64,000 nucleotides of DNA, taken from positions 13,658,001 to 13,722,000 of the forward strand of contig CM074184.1 of assembly GCA_037179385.1 (NCBI GenBank), in the 5' to 3' direction. Numbering within the stretch: the stretch's first letter is position 1; every line of letters starts with the position of its first letter. Both the position numbers and the translations under genes were made by a program. The notes beneath the pieces were generated by a model. That model was not told the origin of the DNA, ran no database searches, and was given only the letters and a program-made list of their open reading frames with translations. Origin of the DNA: Holothuria scabra. Taxonomy: Eukaryota > Echinodermata > Holothuroidea > Aspidochirotida > Holothuriidae. Of this stretch, positions 46,465-58,899 are shown piece after piece.

Positions 46465-46825
46465 GTTATATACCGTAATATCAATAAGTATTCAAGTATG
46501 TTTTTCCTAAGTTGTACCTGAAAGATAAAGTTTTTACTGCCAATAATAGGCTTGGGTGTTCCACAGATTTGATGACACGATCATTCAAGCTGAAGGCGTG
46601 AGGGTTGATCTGAGAACAGACTTCCCCAGCAAATTGAACTAACTCTGCTAATAGTCTGGGTTAACACACTTCCACTGAGCTGTACATAAATCTCTGCATA
46701 GTACTTCGACATACTGGTCCTAAAATGCATTTTTCAGACAAAATTTTTGAAACCCTTGAAAAAGTGTTTTTGGGATGGCGGCCTCCCGGGCCCCAATGCA
46801 TGATAACGACCTTCTGATTACAAAA

Positions 46826-47120
46826 CTTTAGCTCCAAGGTGGTAAGCGCGAGATTTTTAAGTCCTATGAAGTAAGGCAGATTCCTCACCCGGATATATGG
46901 CCGATGGTCTTCCTCTGAACTTGTTCTAAAAGAAACTTGTCTGTCCTTTTTGTAGAGGGGACTCCAACTTGATGGGGTCTGCCTATACAAATTAAGAACA
47001 ATGTCATTAATAAAACTGCTGAAATTCATGCACGCTCTTGATTAATCTGAGCACCTCTAAGAGCATTGCAACAGTAGTTACACACTTACTACATGTCTTC
47101 AAATCCCAACAACACCTAGG
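46826..47120 (-). pseudogene. CR1/Jockey-like LINE relic, copy C
   Basis: Degenerate version of the RT C-terminal region of copies A and B: INDIVLNLY, SWSPLYKKDRQV, RVRNLPY and LALTTLELK appear in order with frameshifts and gaps. Confidence 0.7.
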
Positions 47121-47559
47121 GTACTCCATATAAGTTGAGTCACTCCACTTATAACACTGTTCATTTTTTCATTTCTGTTTTTTTTCGCATCTCTTCTATT
47201 AGCAGATTTATTCATTTTTTAGACAATGTTTGCATGTTATACAATATTACAACGATACAGTCCATTATGTAAACAACAATGTGCGAAAACCTGTAATGGT
47301 GAATAGCCAATATACTTCTGACATCCAGAATGAATTGAGGTAAATGTAAATAAAATTTATTTTTACAGGAAACTGAAGACGTATCTACATTCATTCTGCC
47401 GTTTTTCATCGTTATGCATATTAACATAAAAATTTCACTTCAGTTCTAAACTTAAACTTACGATAAAACGTCGTTTCTTCTTGTATTGTGCTGTTTTGTT
47501 TACAGAAATGAAAGATGTACTTGCCTAAAAATGAAACAAATGATAATACTCTTATTATT

Positions 47560-48000
47560 TTCTATATACCCAAAGGGAACACTTGTTTCCCTTAACTTAA
47601 TTTTTTTTCTCTTAAGGTAAGCAAATTTCTTCCCAAAAGTCTTACTCCAGGACATACCAAAAACAAACTCTGGAGTTTCATCCTCTACATTACAAAAAGA
47701 ACAAACAGACGAGTCTTTGATCTTATAGGCCTAATACGAAATAAAAAAATCATTAGAGCTAATAAATCTATGAAGATACTGAAACTAAAAATATTGAATC
47801 TTTGCATCCCGAACAACTACAAATGATGTGTTGAAAATGGACTTCAAATTTAAGGTGTTACTTGGAAAATAATTTCCCCATTCTGTAAAAGCTTTAGGTT
47901 GAAGCACTTCACGTAAAAGTATAGATCTGAATACGAATTTTGAAGGCTTATTTGCTACAACCTGAATTTAAAAACAAAAAATGACAATCATTAAAGTTTA
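47560..48000 (-). pseudogene. L1/Tx1-type LINE reverse transcriptase relic
   Basis: The minus-strand frame reads EWGNYFPSNTLNLKSIFN, VVVRDAKIQYF, FQYLHRFISSNDF, KIKDSSVCSFCNVEDETPEF, with two in-frame stops. The C-x-x-C and LHRFI pattern matches the C-terminus of these LINEs. It may extend to about 48360, where a minus frame of uncertain origin lies. Confidence 0.65.
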
Positions 48001-48751
48001 GAAATGTACATTTTGTCTTCCAAGTAGAGGGGATTGCACATATAATACCATAATAAAAGACAAATTACTAATATTGCTATTATTACTACTTATACTAATA
48101 CTTTAGGTCCGTTTAACGAATGACCTTACCCTTTGCATTAAAAAATCTCCTGACTTTGTAAGCATTGCATTGCTTTAAGACGTCATTAAAGACCACTTGT
48201 TTATCAATTTTAATACAACTTGAAATATTATTAAATACAAATTGGTTTGAATTCTGTTCAGGCATAACAAAGATCAATGATAAAATAATTGGATACGGGA
48301 ATGTCACCATATCTAAAGTTACAGGAGAATAGGAATTTCCACTATAATTACGCAAAAATATTATAATTAAAATAAGGAGCTTCCATGGTCAATCATGGTC
48401 ATCTATGTACATTTTTAAAGAAATCTACAGGCTTTTCGCACAAACATGCACAACAGTATCCAATTTTCTTTAACCCTTAACATTACAAAGACATTACAAC
48501 CTCGAAATCTCATCGCACCTGTTATTCAAAATGAAATGAAAGAATATCTCCTTCAGTTCTCCTAAGTAATGGTTAGGGGATTAGGAAAGACTGTGAACGA
48601 AAAAAGTAAGTAAGAAGGTTAGGACAATTAGCACTGTTTGGGGTGATAAAATTGTGCCTTTGGGCCTTTAAATTGAGTACGGGTATACCGAGTGATGTTC
48701 GAACAAAGGACCCGGAGTGAAAACAAATGTGAAGTTTCCGAATTCATTTTA

Positions 48752-50614
48752 AGACCAGACAGGGGTGGCGCCAGCGAGGGGGGGGGGGGCGGGGTCTATG
48801 CCTTCTCGCAAGAAGACCATATTCTTTAAGGAAACTCACAATTCCGAATTTTCCTGACGAACACAGACGAGAGGTTGTTCATGTACATGCAGGGCCCAAT
48901 GGTCTGTCATCTGGCCTGTACCGACAGCCCAATGCTAGCAACGGTAATGAAAATCAGACAGGCCGTTTCAGCTACACATAGGCTAATGATAAACAGTAGT
49001 ATGAGAATGTCTCCCAATAAGTCTGACTGAAAATTCATTTGAAACCACCTTGTAACGTGACATATTTTCGAAAATTCAAATACGTAGGAAGAAAAATCAT
49101 TTAAAGTGTGGAGTCCAGGCAGTCAAAATCTCATCAATTTAGCGGGCCTTGCAATGGACTAAAAGTAAAACGAAGATTTCTAATAGAGGCAAAAACACTA
49201 GTATGTTTTCCATTCCGTTGCAGATATTTCCCCCGAAAAGAGTCAGGAACATTACATCTAATTGCAGCAGTACCCTTTTATCTGGTTATTTTCTGATCGG
49301 CTTAGCATGTTGGGGTTTTTCTATCGAAGTGAAACTTTCATTTTAAAGGAAAGCTCAAAATAAGGACTGCTTCAATTCTAGATACAATTCTGGGAAATAC
49401 CACTTCCGGCTGTCTGAGGGGTAAGATTTTTAACAATTTTCTGTACGCTACGCGCCAAGTGACGGTGGCGCTCCGCTTAGACAGAGTGTTTTGGTCAAAC
49501 AGATTACTTAACAGAACAATGCAAGCTTGCAAATTATTCTTCATTTTTGGACAATATTATGAAGTGAAAATTTTATTGCGAAAGAAAGCTCAAAATAATG
49601 ACTGATTTGTTCTTAGGAACGAGCCCGGGAAATGCCATTTACTGCTGTATAGGGGGTTTTCAATTTTTTTCAAAAAGTGCTGTGCTCTGCACTTTGATAG
49701 TCGTTCGGACAGAATTACATTTTTCGGACAAAAGAAACAATTCTGCCCCTCCCAAACTGGAACGCTTCCGTACGACTATGTCAATATATAAAATATAAAA
49801 CTGTTCAATATATGGGAAGCCAAACTGTTCCCGCGGGAGAATTTCCAATATAATCCGAGGGCCTTGATCTGCATGATGATATTCAGTAACCCCAACAAAA
49901 CTACAGATCACGCCCTACTTGATTTTCTTATAAGAACATTAGAATCTTCTATAAAACCCGTAAATCTGTCATAAAATTACAAGTTTTCTCCAATGTAAGC
50001 TTCAGATTGTTAAAAGTGGCAAAATTTTCCAATTTCGATGGATACTCCGTGCAATAAACAACCAAAGCCAACTCTGTTAATTACCCCATGACCCAATGCT
50101 ATTGAATGTCATATCACTTAATGAAAAACCCAAATATTTAATAATAACTGTACCCAGAAACCACATTTTCTTCCAATAAAATAATCTCTTAATTTTCAAA
50201 TCTTCGTTCAAAAAAGGAAAAACCTTTTCGGGAAACCTAGTCTCGTGTTATACGTAGGCCTAGTAAGATTTAATGCGTAATTTTTACAGCTGTCGCCCAT
50301 ATAACTTTTTTGATTTTGCACATGGAGGGCAGATTCTTCAATAAACACCCCAACATTTTATTCTTCCTCACAAAAGCAAAATTTCTTTTGAAAAAAATAA
50401 GTTTTGTCTTCAAAATAAATTCCGAATTTGTACAAGTATTTTTTGAAAAGAAAGCCAAACATTTCGCGCGCTGCGCGCGTCTCAAAATCTGTTTAGTCAC
50501 ATCCCACCGGGACTAACTCAAAGCCTTTTTCGGGGGGCCATGAAAGGCTGGCCCCCTGTCGGGGAGCTTTCCTCCCCACTGTCGGGGAATCCTGGCACCA
50601 CCACTGAGACCAGA
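48752..50614. mobile_element. hAT-like nonautonomous element (48760-50606) with 8-bp TSD
   Basis: A perfect 8-bp duplication AGACCAGA (48752-48759, 50607-50614) flanks ends CAGGGGTGGCGCCAG and CAGTGGTGGTGCCAG (13 of 15 matching). Inside are two copies of the shared module (about 49400-49500 and 49625-49760), poly-G and poly-C near the ends, and a CGCGCGCTGCGCGCG palindrome near 50465. No transposase. Confidence 0.9.
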
Positions 50615-51056
50615 GCTTGTGCAAAATGGTTGTAACACGTTTGTGACTTCCTGTAACGATGATTCAGACCCATCAGTTATAATGTCAGTGATGTTGGCAT
50701 ACTGAGGGTTTTAAAGAGTTTCACCAGAAACCAAGTTGATAACTTGACTAGACTTAGTGAAAGCACACAAAATTTCGGTCTAATCACGGAGGGGTTGGTA
50801 GTTACGGTCATACGGATGCAGGGGTGATCTGAAGTCGAAGTTAGGGGTTCATTTCCACTGTAACATAATCTGATACTTAACATAATAACATTACATAAAT
50901 TACTATCGGTTCGACAACATTTATTTCAGTCATTCCCTGGATTTACAACACAATTCAAAAAAATAATTAAATGAAACAAGTCTAAAGAGAGACTCAGGGG
51001 TACTGAACTCAGAAAAGCTCCATAGAGCTTAAAAGAGCCCTCTTTATCCTCCGTAT

Positions 51057-51060
<4 letters not shown>

Positions 51061-51092
<32 letters not shown>
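51061..51092. repeat. (TA)16 microsatellite
   Basis: Uninterrupted TA alternation in the 3' flank of the Penelope-like fragment. Confidence 0.95.
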
Positions 51093-51097
<5 letters not shown>

Positions 51098-51534
51098 GAA
51101 AATGAAAGTTAAAACTAGAATTGCAACTGCACATACAATGATAAAAAGACACCGTGGTTCGAGAAGCTTTCGGCTATTTTATTCAGCCTTCCTCGGCTCG
51201 AATGAAGCGAAATAAAATGCGTTCAAATAAAATTACTACCAGACCAGCAAACGAACAAAGGCTAAAAGCAACCCACACAACTTTAGCCCTGTTAAGAATA
51301 AAGCTTAAAATCACTGGAGAATAAACAACAAAAAGTAAAAAGAGAAAAAAAAAAAGATAAGAAGCTTAAAACCAGCTGTAAAATTGCAGCACAGGAGCAG
51401 TGAGAATCCTCCAGAAAGGTAAAAACTGATGGAAGATAAAAGGGGCCTGAAAGGAGTGTTAGGCAAGAACTTTAAACATGGAAACCACTGGGAAAAATTG
51501 AATCTGGGCTTTACCGTAGGTAGCTGATTCTTTT

Positions 51535-51712
51535 AGATGATTAAATTCCTTTCTTTTATTGAGACCCAATGGAAATAAGGTATTCAATTGGGCAAGCCAA
51601 TAACCCTCTCTTTTGGTGAGGACGGTATCAATATTAGACTTACTGTAAGTCTGTTCAATAATTATAAACTTGATGTCCGACAGCTGATGGGGAGAAACAT
51701 TTTAATGGACTG
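51535..51712 (-). pseudogene. Penelope-like element, GIY-YIG-region fragment
   Basis: The minus strand reads [16 protein letters not shown], then VLTKREGYWLAQLNTLFPLG and LNKRKEF. The 'RE-yWl--L-TLFP-GLN' pattern is typical of the C-terminal region of Penelope-like retroelement proteins. The fragment ends on its 5' side at the long (TA)n block, and no RT domain follows. Confidence 0.65.
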
Positions 51713-51720
51713 GATGGAAT

Positions 51721-51989
<269 letters not shown>

Positions 51990-52299
51990 ATTAAGTGGGG
52001 GAGACCCAGCAGAAGCCACCTTATACAAGCAAAAACAAGCATCAATTAACACTTAATCTACAATAAGGTTACCACATATATGCGGTAGACAGAAAAGTCG
52101 TACAGAAACACGAGAAAACAAAGAGGGGAAAAAAGGAAAGAGAGAGATGGTCCGCGGAGGAACGAAGTCTTTTCGTTCAACTCCCCGCTACGAACCAGAA
52201 TGCAAGGCATTCATACTCGCGAATGGAGGCGGTCTTTACCGGTTCTAGTGATATAAATAAAAAGTTGCTTAGCTTAGCAACTCCCATGGCAGACTACAG

Positions 52300-52440
52300 T
52301 AGCTCCATTTTTAGATTCTTTGGTATGACTCGACCTGGGAATCGAACCCAGGCCCTCTTTGGTATGACTCGACCTGGGAATCGAACCCAGGCCCTCCGTG
52401 TGTTAGGGGATGTCCTACCGTTAGACCAAGGCGTGAATTT
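52300..52440 (-). mobile_element. SINE tRNA-like head with duplicated B box
   Basis: On the minus strand the A box TGGTCTAACGGTAGGA is followed by two perfect B boxes GGTTCGATTCC because a 39-bp segment is repeated in tandem. The loop region (CCTAACACAC) recalls a valine tRNA. Same head as the SINE at 19478-19735. Confidence 0.75.
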
Positions 52441-52605
52441 TTTTTTATAAAGATGAGGTTACTCCTCGCACTAGTGGTAAATATTTGTACCACCACCTTT
52501 CATCTAATAAACTATGTTATCAAAGGTCTCTTTACCCCCGTACTATACCTAGTTGGAATTTGCTTTCAGAGCATGTTCGCTGTGCCCCATCTGTAAATTC
52601 TTTCC

Positions 52606-53817
52606 AAGAAGAAGAAGAAGAAGAAGAAGAAGAAGAAGAAGAAGAAGAAGAAGAAGAAGAAGAAGAAGAAGAAGAAGAAGAAGAAGAAGAAGAAGAAGAA
52701 GAAGAAGAAGAAGAAGAAGAAGAAGAAGAAGAAGAAGAAGAAGAAGAAGAAGAAGAAGAAGAAGAAGAAGAAGAAGAAGAAGAAGAAGAAGAAGAAGAAG
52801 AAGAAGAAGAAGAAGAAGAAGAAGAAGAAGAAGAAGAAGAAGAAGAAGAAGAAGAAGAAGAAGAAGAAGAAGAAGAAGAAGAAGAAGAAGAAGAAGAAGA
52901 AGAAGAAGAAGAAGAAGAAGAAGAAGAAGAAGAAGAAGAAGAAGAAGAAGAAGAAGAAGAAGAAGAAGAAGAAGAAGAAGAAGAAGAAGAAGAAGAAGAA
53001 GAAGAAGAAGAAGAAGAAGAAGAAGAAGAAGAAGAAGAAGAAGAAGAAGAAGAAGAAGAAGAAGAAGAAGAAGAAGAAGAAGAAGAAGAAGAAGAAGAAG
53101 AAGAAGAAGAAGAAGAAGAAGAAGAAGAAGAAGAAGAAGAAGAAGAAGAAGAAGAAGAAGAAGAAGAAGAAGAAGAAGAAGAAGAAGAAGAAGAAGAAGA
53201 AGAAGAAGAAGAAGAAGAAGAAGAAGAAGAAGAAGAAGAAGAAGAAGAAGAAGAAGAAGAAGAAGAAGAAGAAGAAGAAGAAGAAGAAGAAGAAGAAGAA
53301 GAAGAAGAAGAAGAAGAAGAAGAAGAAGAAGAAGAAGAAGAAGAAGAAGAAGAAGAAGAAGAAGAAGAAGAAGAAGAAGAAGAAGAAGAAGAAGAAGAAG
53401 AAGAAGAAGAAGAAGAAGAAGAAGAAGAAGAAGAAGAAGAAGAAGAAGAAGAAGAAGAAGAAGAAGAAGAAGAAGAAGAAGAAGAAGAAGAAGAAGAAGA
53501 AGAAGAAGAAGAAGAAGAAGAAGAAGAAGAAGAAGAAGAAGAAGAAGAAGAAGAAGAAGAAGAAGAAGAAGAAGAAGAAGAAGAAGAAGAAGAAGAAGAA
53601 GAAGAAGAAGAAGAAGAAGAAGAAGAAGAAGAAGAAGAAGAAGAAGAAGAAGAAGAAGAAGAAGAAGAAGAAGAAGAAGAAGAAGAAGAAGAAGAAGAAG
53701 AAGAAGAAGAAGAAGAAGAAGAAGAAGAAGAAGAAGAAGAAGAAGAAGAAGAAGAAGAAGAAGAAGAAGAAGAAGAAGAAGAAGAAGAAGAAGAAGAAGA
53801 AGAAGAAGAAGAAGAAG

Positions 53818-53847
<30 letters not shown>
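52606..53847. repeat. (AAG)414 microsatellite, 1242 bp
   Basis: A perfect, uninterrupted trinucleotide repeat. The long Glu, Arg and Ser frames across it are artefacts. Purine/pyrimidine strand asymmetry of this length can form triplex DNA. Confidence 0.97.
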
Positions 53848-53848
<1 letters not shown>

Positions 53849-53849
53849 T

Positions 53850-54700
53850 GTTTCAGTTGAAACCTCTAGAACAGAAACGTTAAACTGCATCCAGGTTGTG
53901 GCTTCTGTTCTATTCAGCCAGTCTAGAGCAGGACCACTCAGTGTTTGCCCTTTGGAGGGCGTACTTGTCCATTTGGGACGTTAAGCTCCTTAAGGGAGCA
54001 CAACTCCTCCGGGAGTAATCGTTTGGTTTTCGCCCCTTGGCTCTTCGCCAGAGGGTGGTGGGGACTTTTAGAAAAAAAGTTGAAACCTCTAGGTCAGAAG
54101 AAAACTACGCAGTTAATATTGCGCAATTGTCGTATCCGGGAGACTAGGTTTTCTTGCCCGTTCTCTATTCCTAACCCTCTGTGATGGTCTTCAGTTCTGA
54201 ACAAAATAAAATATAACTTAAGTTTGTCACTCTTGTCACAGTTATGCGTTGCTTCATTATGAAAAAAATCCCCCTTTCAATGTTTTTCTTAAAACAACGC
54301 ATAAACTTTGAAGTCAACAGGTTGCTTGGATGTTTCAAACTTTAAGAAAAGAAGGGTTACGATCATGTCATAAAGAACGGCAGTTGACAAAAACTATAGA
54401 AAGGGATTCTGAGAACCCCATACAGTCGTTCCGAGAACCATGTGGTTGAAATCTCCCTCAGGTAATATGCCTCAACGTGTAAAGAAACCAGAGACATCCT
54501 TAAATAAATCATCTACTTTCATGGTTAACACCTTTTAATTTACAAACACTTACAAAGTAACAAAATCAACAAGGTACAGATTGAAAACACTGTAACAAGT
54601 CCATAAAGCGACTGCTATACTTCGCATTCGCTCGTAATAAAAACCAATCCAGAAGCGGCAGCCACAGAGGCGCTAAGCAGGCTAAGAGGAAGATGGGAGA
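53850..54700. other. No recognisable feature
   Basis: No exon or bounded repeat seen between the AAG array and the LINE relic. Confidence 0.35.
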
Positions 54701-54900
54701 AGGAAGGAAGGACATAGTTAAAGGGACAAAGTTGAATAATAAGTAGGAATGTCTACTCTGTAAGAAGATACATCTTAACATTATCCTTAAACCGTAACAG
54801 AGACCTATGACAAAACAACTTCGGACTCGAGGGAATTCCAAAATTTAACACCGAACAGTAGGGGAAGATACGGAGGAGTGGGCTCAAGGTTTATGAATCG
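54700..54900 (-). pseudogene. LINE reverse transcriptase C-terminal relic
   Basis: Minus strand reads GVKFWNSLESEVVLS and, after a frameshift, RSLLRFKDNVKMYLL. The 'WNSLP ... FK---K-YLL' signature is the extreme C-terminus of several non-LTR retrotransposons. Stops and a frameshift show decay. Confidence 0.55.
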
Positions 54901-54909
54901 ATACACCAT

Positions 54910-57200
54910 TACGCGTAGAATGTAAATGGATTATCTAGTAAAGGGCTCAGTCTATACAGTAAGGAAATTTCTCGTTAAACAGTGCGCATCCGGCCCCAGG
55001 TAAATAGTTCGGAAAAGTCGGAGGTTAGAGAATCCAGTCTTGCACCATTTGCACATAAACTTTCTTAATTGTATCTTTTCACTTTCAAATATTTTAAACA
55101 ATTAAACATGTTAAATAAGCTGATAAGGGTGCTGTATGCTGGTGATGAAAAGCATTACACACAATTCTCATGGCCTTTTTTATAGAAGCATATGGTTGTG
55201 AGGTAACTAAATACGTGGATGCATTGCCCCATAACAAAATTATGAAAATTTGGAAGAGATTCCATTTAAGTGTCGGTACATTATCTGCTGTTCATTCAGT
55301 TTAGCTTATTTTTACTCCCTCTCCTCACAGTTGGCACCCTAGATACGCTTCTGCATCTTGACTTCTGGCATCATTCTTCATCATCTTTCAACGGCGGGTG
55401 GCACCCTTTGATGCTTATGAGAAGTACTACTTCAAAATCACTGAGAAACAGACAATGCAGGCAAAACTGGCAAAGTCGGCTAGTTAACCCTTCCACCCGA
55501 ATGTAACAATACAGGAGTGGTGTAGCAAGTTAAATACCCATCAGGTCTTCAGATGCTTCAATGATCTTTTGTTTGTCCTTGTTTGAGGATTCGGCTTTTC
55601 ACATGTATCGATTTTAGAATGTAGGACAATATGATGCCATCGTGCAGTCTTATTTGCGACTTGTCACGATCTGTAATCGGCTTTGTAGGTGAGGGCATTA
55701 TCTCCGGTTACCAAACAATAGAGTTTCTCTACGTTAGAGAAAGGGAAAAGATAAAGTCAATAATTCCCACTTATCATAGTAACTCATTTTCACGTTTTGT
55801 TGATTCTAGTGTGTATAAACATCTCCGAACGGCATACACGGAATTAACTTGTAGTTGTACAAGACAAATGACACGCATTTTTGTTGCAAAAAGTGATATC
55901 ACGTTTACAACGTTTTATAGAAAATGGTGGTCGAACAGTTTGTAAATAAAGTTAAGGAGGGGAGATCGAAGGTTTTTTAAGGTTATCCTGTCACCTATTG
56001 GTAAATTAAGTTCAAAGAGGAAACCGGCTCGTACAACAACATACGCATAGGACAAGAACCATAACTTCGTCTCAGTGATAACACTCTTTGTCTAATATTA
56101 TGAGAGATCGCCGTTGTTGCCCACGACCATCGCGGAAAACTTTCGTTTAGGGATAACCTCAACATTTCACTCTGGAAAGATGGAAGTGACACCAGGATAA
56201 GTAAGAAAATTTTTATTTCTATGTTCAATAGCCTAATGTATTTTGATTGGTAAGCTATGTAAGAATCACTTCGACTATGTTTCGTAACTGCATGAGCTCT
56301 TCAAAACAGAGAGTAAATTTAACCCGGACCGATATTCTATTTACTCCAACACAACCCTCATTAAAATTTAAATTTAACCCAGGTGTTTTAAGAGTGTAAA
56401 AACAAAAACAACTACTTATTTACTACATCAACCCTTTAACACGAAGGTGACGGTGCAAAGTCCCCGCCCTTTCTTTTCCTTGATAACTCAGTCCGTCCCC
56501 AATACCCTCCAAGAAAGACTTCCTAAACGGGCCTCAAGCATAGATTGGAGCTGACAACAAAATATGAAAATAAAAAACACCACAAAGGTGGATGGGAATG
56601 GCATTTCCGAAGCTTTTAAAAAGAATCCCAAGCAATTGTTGTTTTGAGCTTCATTTGCAGTAACATTTTCACTTCAATCAATCGTGAACAAATTTCGAAA
56701 TGATCGGAATTATACTGATAAAACGCAGGGACGTATACTGCAAGCACGTTTGTCATAATCAACCAATTCTGTCACAGCTCAACACTTTTGTCACACTTTG
56801 TCATAGCAAGGAGCTCGTCATAAATTACCACTTTTGTCATAAGTAGCGCGCCCACTTTTGTTACAGCTCTCTATCATATCTGTCACAAATGTGTCAGTAA
56901 TCACTTTTCACCTATTTTTAATTACGGTATGCTTCCCATGGATTACATTAAGGTGAAAGTTCGTGTTAATAAATTGGCAGTTAGGTGACATTTGATTTAA
57001 AGTCGACGTAGCCATTTTATTGTCGAAAATAGGCTTAAATTAATTATTGTGGTCCGAAAGGTACCTTTACCAAATCTGGTTAGGGTGGAGGTCATAGGGT
57101 GGGGTTAGGTTAAAAATTTGAATTTTAGTGTGAAAGTCAAAGGAAGTGTCATTCTCGGGCACAATCCTCTTATCACTATTATTATTACATCGGTATGCAG
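54910..57200. other. No gene recognised; TGTCA-rich patch near 56745-56900
   Basis: Open frames (such as 55631-55945) have no recognised family. At 56745-56900 the phrase TTTTGTCACA or TTTTGTCATA recurs several times. Confidence 0.35.
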
Positions 57201-57204
57201 AGCA

Positions 57205-57352
57205 ATAGTCCAAACAGTTTGCGGGAAGCTGCGAGGAAAAGTAACATGATTCTTGGTTTGATTAAACATCATTTCAGTTTCCTTTATAAAGATATAATCA
57301 GGTTGTGCATGCAACTCGTGAAGCCTCACCTCGAGTCTTCTGTTCAAGTGTA
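57205..57352 (+). pseudogene. CR1/Jockey-like LINE relic
   Basis: Plus strand reads ARKSNMILGLIKHHFSFLYK, then DIIRLCMQLVKPHLESSVQV and a stop. This matches the 'A-KAN-ILGLIKR ... LY-QLVRPHLEYA-QVW' region seen intact in copy A. Confidence 0.75.
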
Positions 57353-57649
57353 GAATCCTTGTTCATTACAGTAGGTGAAAAATGGTGATGGCGACTTTTG
57401 TGACAAAAGAGGTTGCTACAAACGTAACCAGTTTTTTCGTGTGTGGACGGACAAAATCGTCCCATCATCTCAGCCTTGACAGCCGCCATGGTGAGAGGTG
57501 TAAGTTGGAGAGAAGGTGTTCCCCCCCCCCCCTCCCTTGAATTTTTGTTGTTGTCCCGAAAGGCTTAAATGCAAAATACAGTGCTGTATTTTGCTTATTT
57601 TAATACTATGAGATCCGTGGGCTGTAACCTGATTTCACTCTATATGATA

Positions 57650-58210
57650 TTAGTTGCAGAGATATGTGCCAAGATTCTCGCAACAAGATTGAAGCAAGTA
57701 TAACACCTTTTTAAATCAGCAACAACGAAACACCTTTCAAACAAAAATCGTTTGATTGGCGAAATTTTCGTAGTTTTTTAGACACCATACAATATTGCAA
57801 TTTCAACTCAGTGTCAGTTCTGTTGATATTTGTAGATTTTGAAAAGACCTTCGACATGGAATTTCATTTACTTAAGCTTCTTTCACTTCGATTCTGGTTT
57901 TATTTGAAAGATGCGTACTTTAGCAAATGTCTCTATCCTTGTTTACAATAATGGCCACTCTTTAACGTTTTTTAACATTTGCAGGCGGGGGAGTAAGACA
58001 GGGCTGTCTGTAAAACCCCTAGATTGGCCCTAGTTATTTATTGTGCAGAGGTGCTGCAATTAATTTGAGCAGAATTCCTGCAATTAATGCTGGAGGACAA
58101 ATCGTTGATCAAGGCCAGGGCAGAAGGGTACAGGTATTGGATATTGTGATATCAAAATACTGCAGTATGCAGAAGATGCCAATATTTCCTTGGATGAGAG
58201 CTATATTTTT
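57650..58210 (+). pseudogene. L1/Tx1-type reverse transcriptase relic
   Basis: In shifting plus-strand frames: KICAKILATRLKQV, VDFEKTFD (motif A), GVRQGC (motif B) and LQYAEDANIS (motif C, YADD changed to YAED). The order and spacing fit an L1/Tx1-like RT, with several stops and frameshifts. Confidence 0.75.
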
Positions 58211-58497
58211 ATGCACTTTGGGGGTCGCGTGCAAACTGTTTCATTTGGTTGGATGATAAGACACACCAGACATGCAACGTACGGTAACCGCCCGCGTGAC
58301 GCACATATTTAAAATTGCCGTTTCAAAATTTTTGATGGCCCAAAGAGCAAGAGATCCGGACCCACTGGACTGCACGGGAGGCATACTAGGATAAACTTGT
58401 AAGGTGTAGAAGTCGCACTGTCACATCAGCGTGTGGACGTGCGTTGAACGACGTGTGGTAATGTTCTTGGATAACAATATGTCTCGGCGCCTATGCG

Positions 58498-58896
58498 ACT
58501 CTAAAATCAAAAGAATGAACTTAGTCACTCTTTGATCGAGTGAAAAGTGTAAATTCGCTCCATTAGAGTGATAATTCACTGGAAGAGGAGTGAAGTTCCC
58601 TCCCAAAAGAGTGAAGTTCACTCTAAAAAGAGTGAAATTCACTAGAGGAAAAGGGAAAATTCTCTCTTCCACGAGAGCCTGCAATGATCGCTCCTTTTTT
58701 AAGAGCGATCACCGTGGGCACTCCATCAAGAGTGAAACTTCGCTCGTTTTAAGGGAATTTCACTCTTTTTGGAGTGAACTTCACTCTTTTTAGAAGGAAC
58801 TTCACTCCTCTTGGAGTGAATTATCACCCTAATGGAGTGAATTTACATTTTTCACACGATCAAAGAGTGAATAAGTTCACCAATTTGCTTTTAGTG
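58498..58896. mobile_element. Foldback element, second copy
   Basis: Closely matches 1059-1447 along its length, with decayed ends and without a clear TA duplication. It keeps the arm segment near 58825-58845 that the first copy has lost. Confidence 0.85.
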
Positions 58897-58899
58897 AAT

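Noticed and set aside
51680..51700. Hammerhead-ribozyme-like CTGATGGGGAGAAAC
   Set aside because: The CUGAUGA core is not intact and the bases encode the Penelope-like protein on the other strand.
52310..52440. A functional tRNA gene
   Set aside because: A and B boxes are good, but the segment is a SINE head: the B-box region is duplicated, the acceptor stem is not closed, and related copies carry a SINE body.
52485..53984. Very long frames of Glu, Arg or Ser across the AAG array
   Set aside because: They are translations of a perfect trinucleotide microsatellite, open on both strands, without a gene context.
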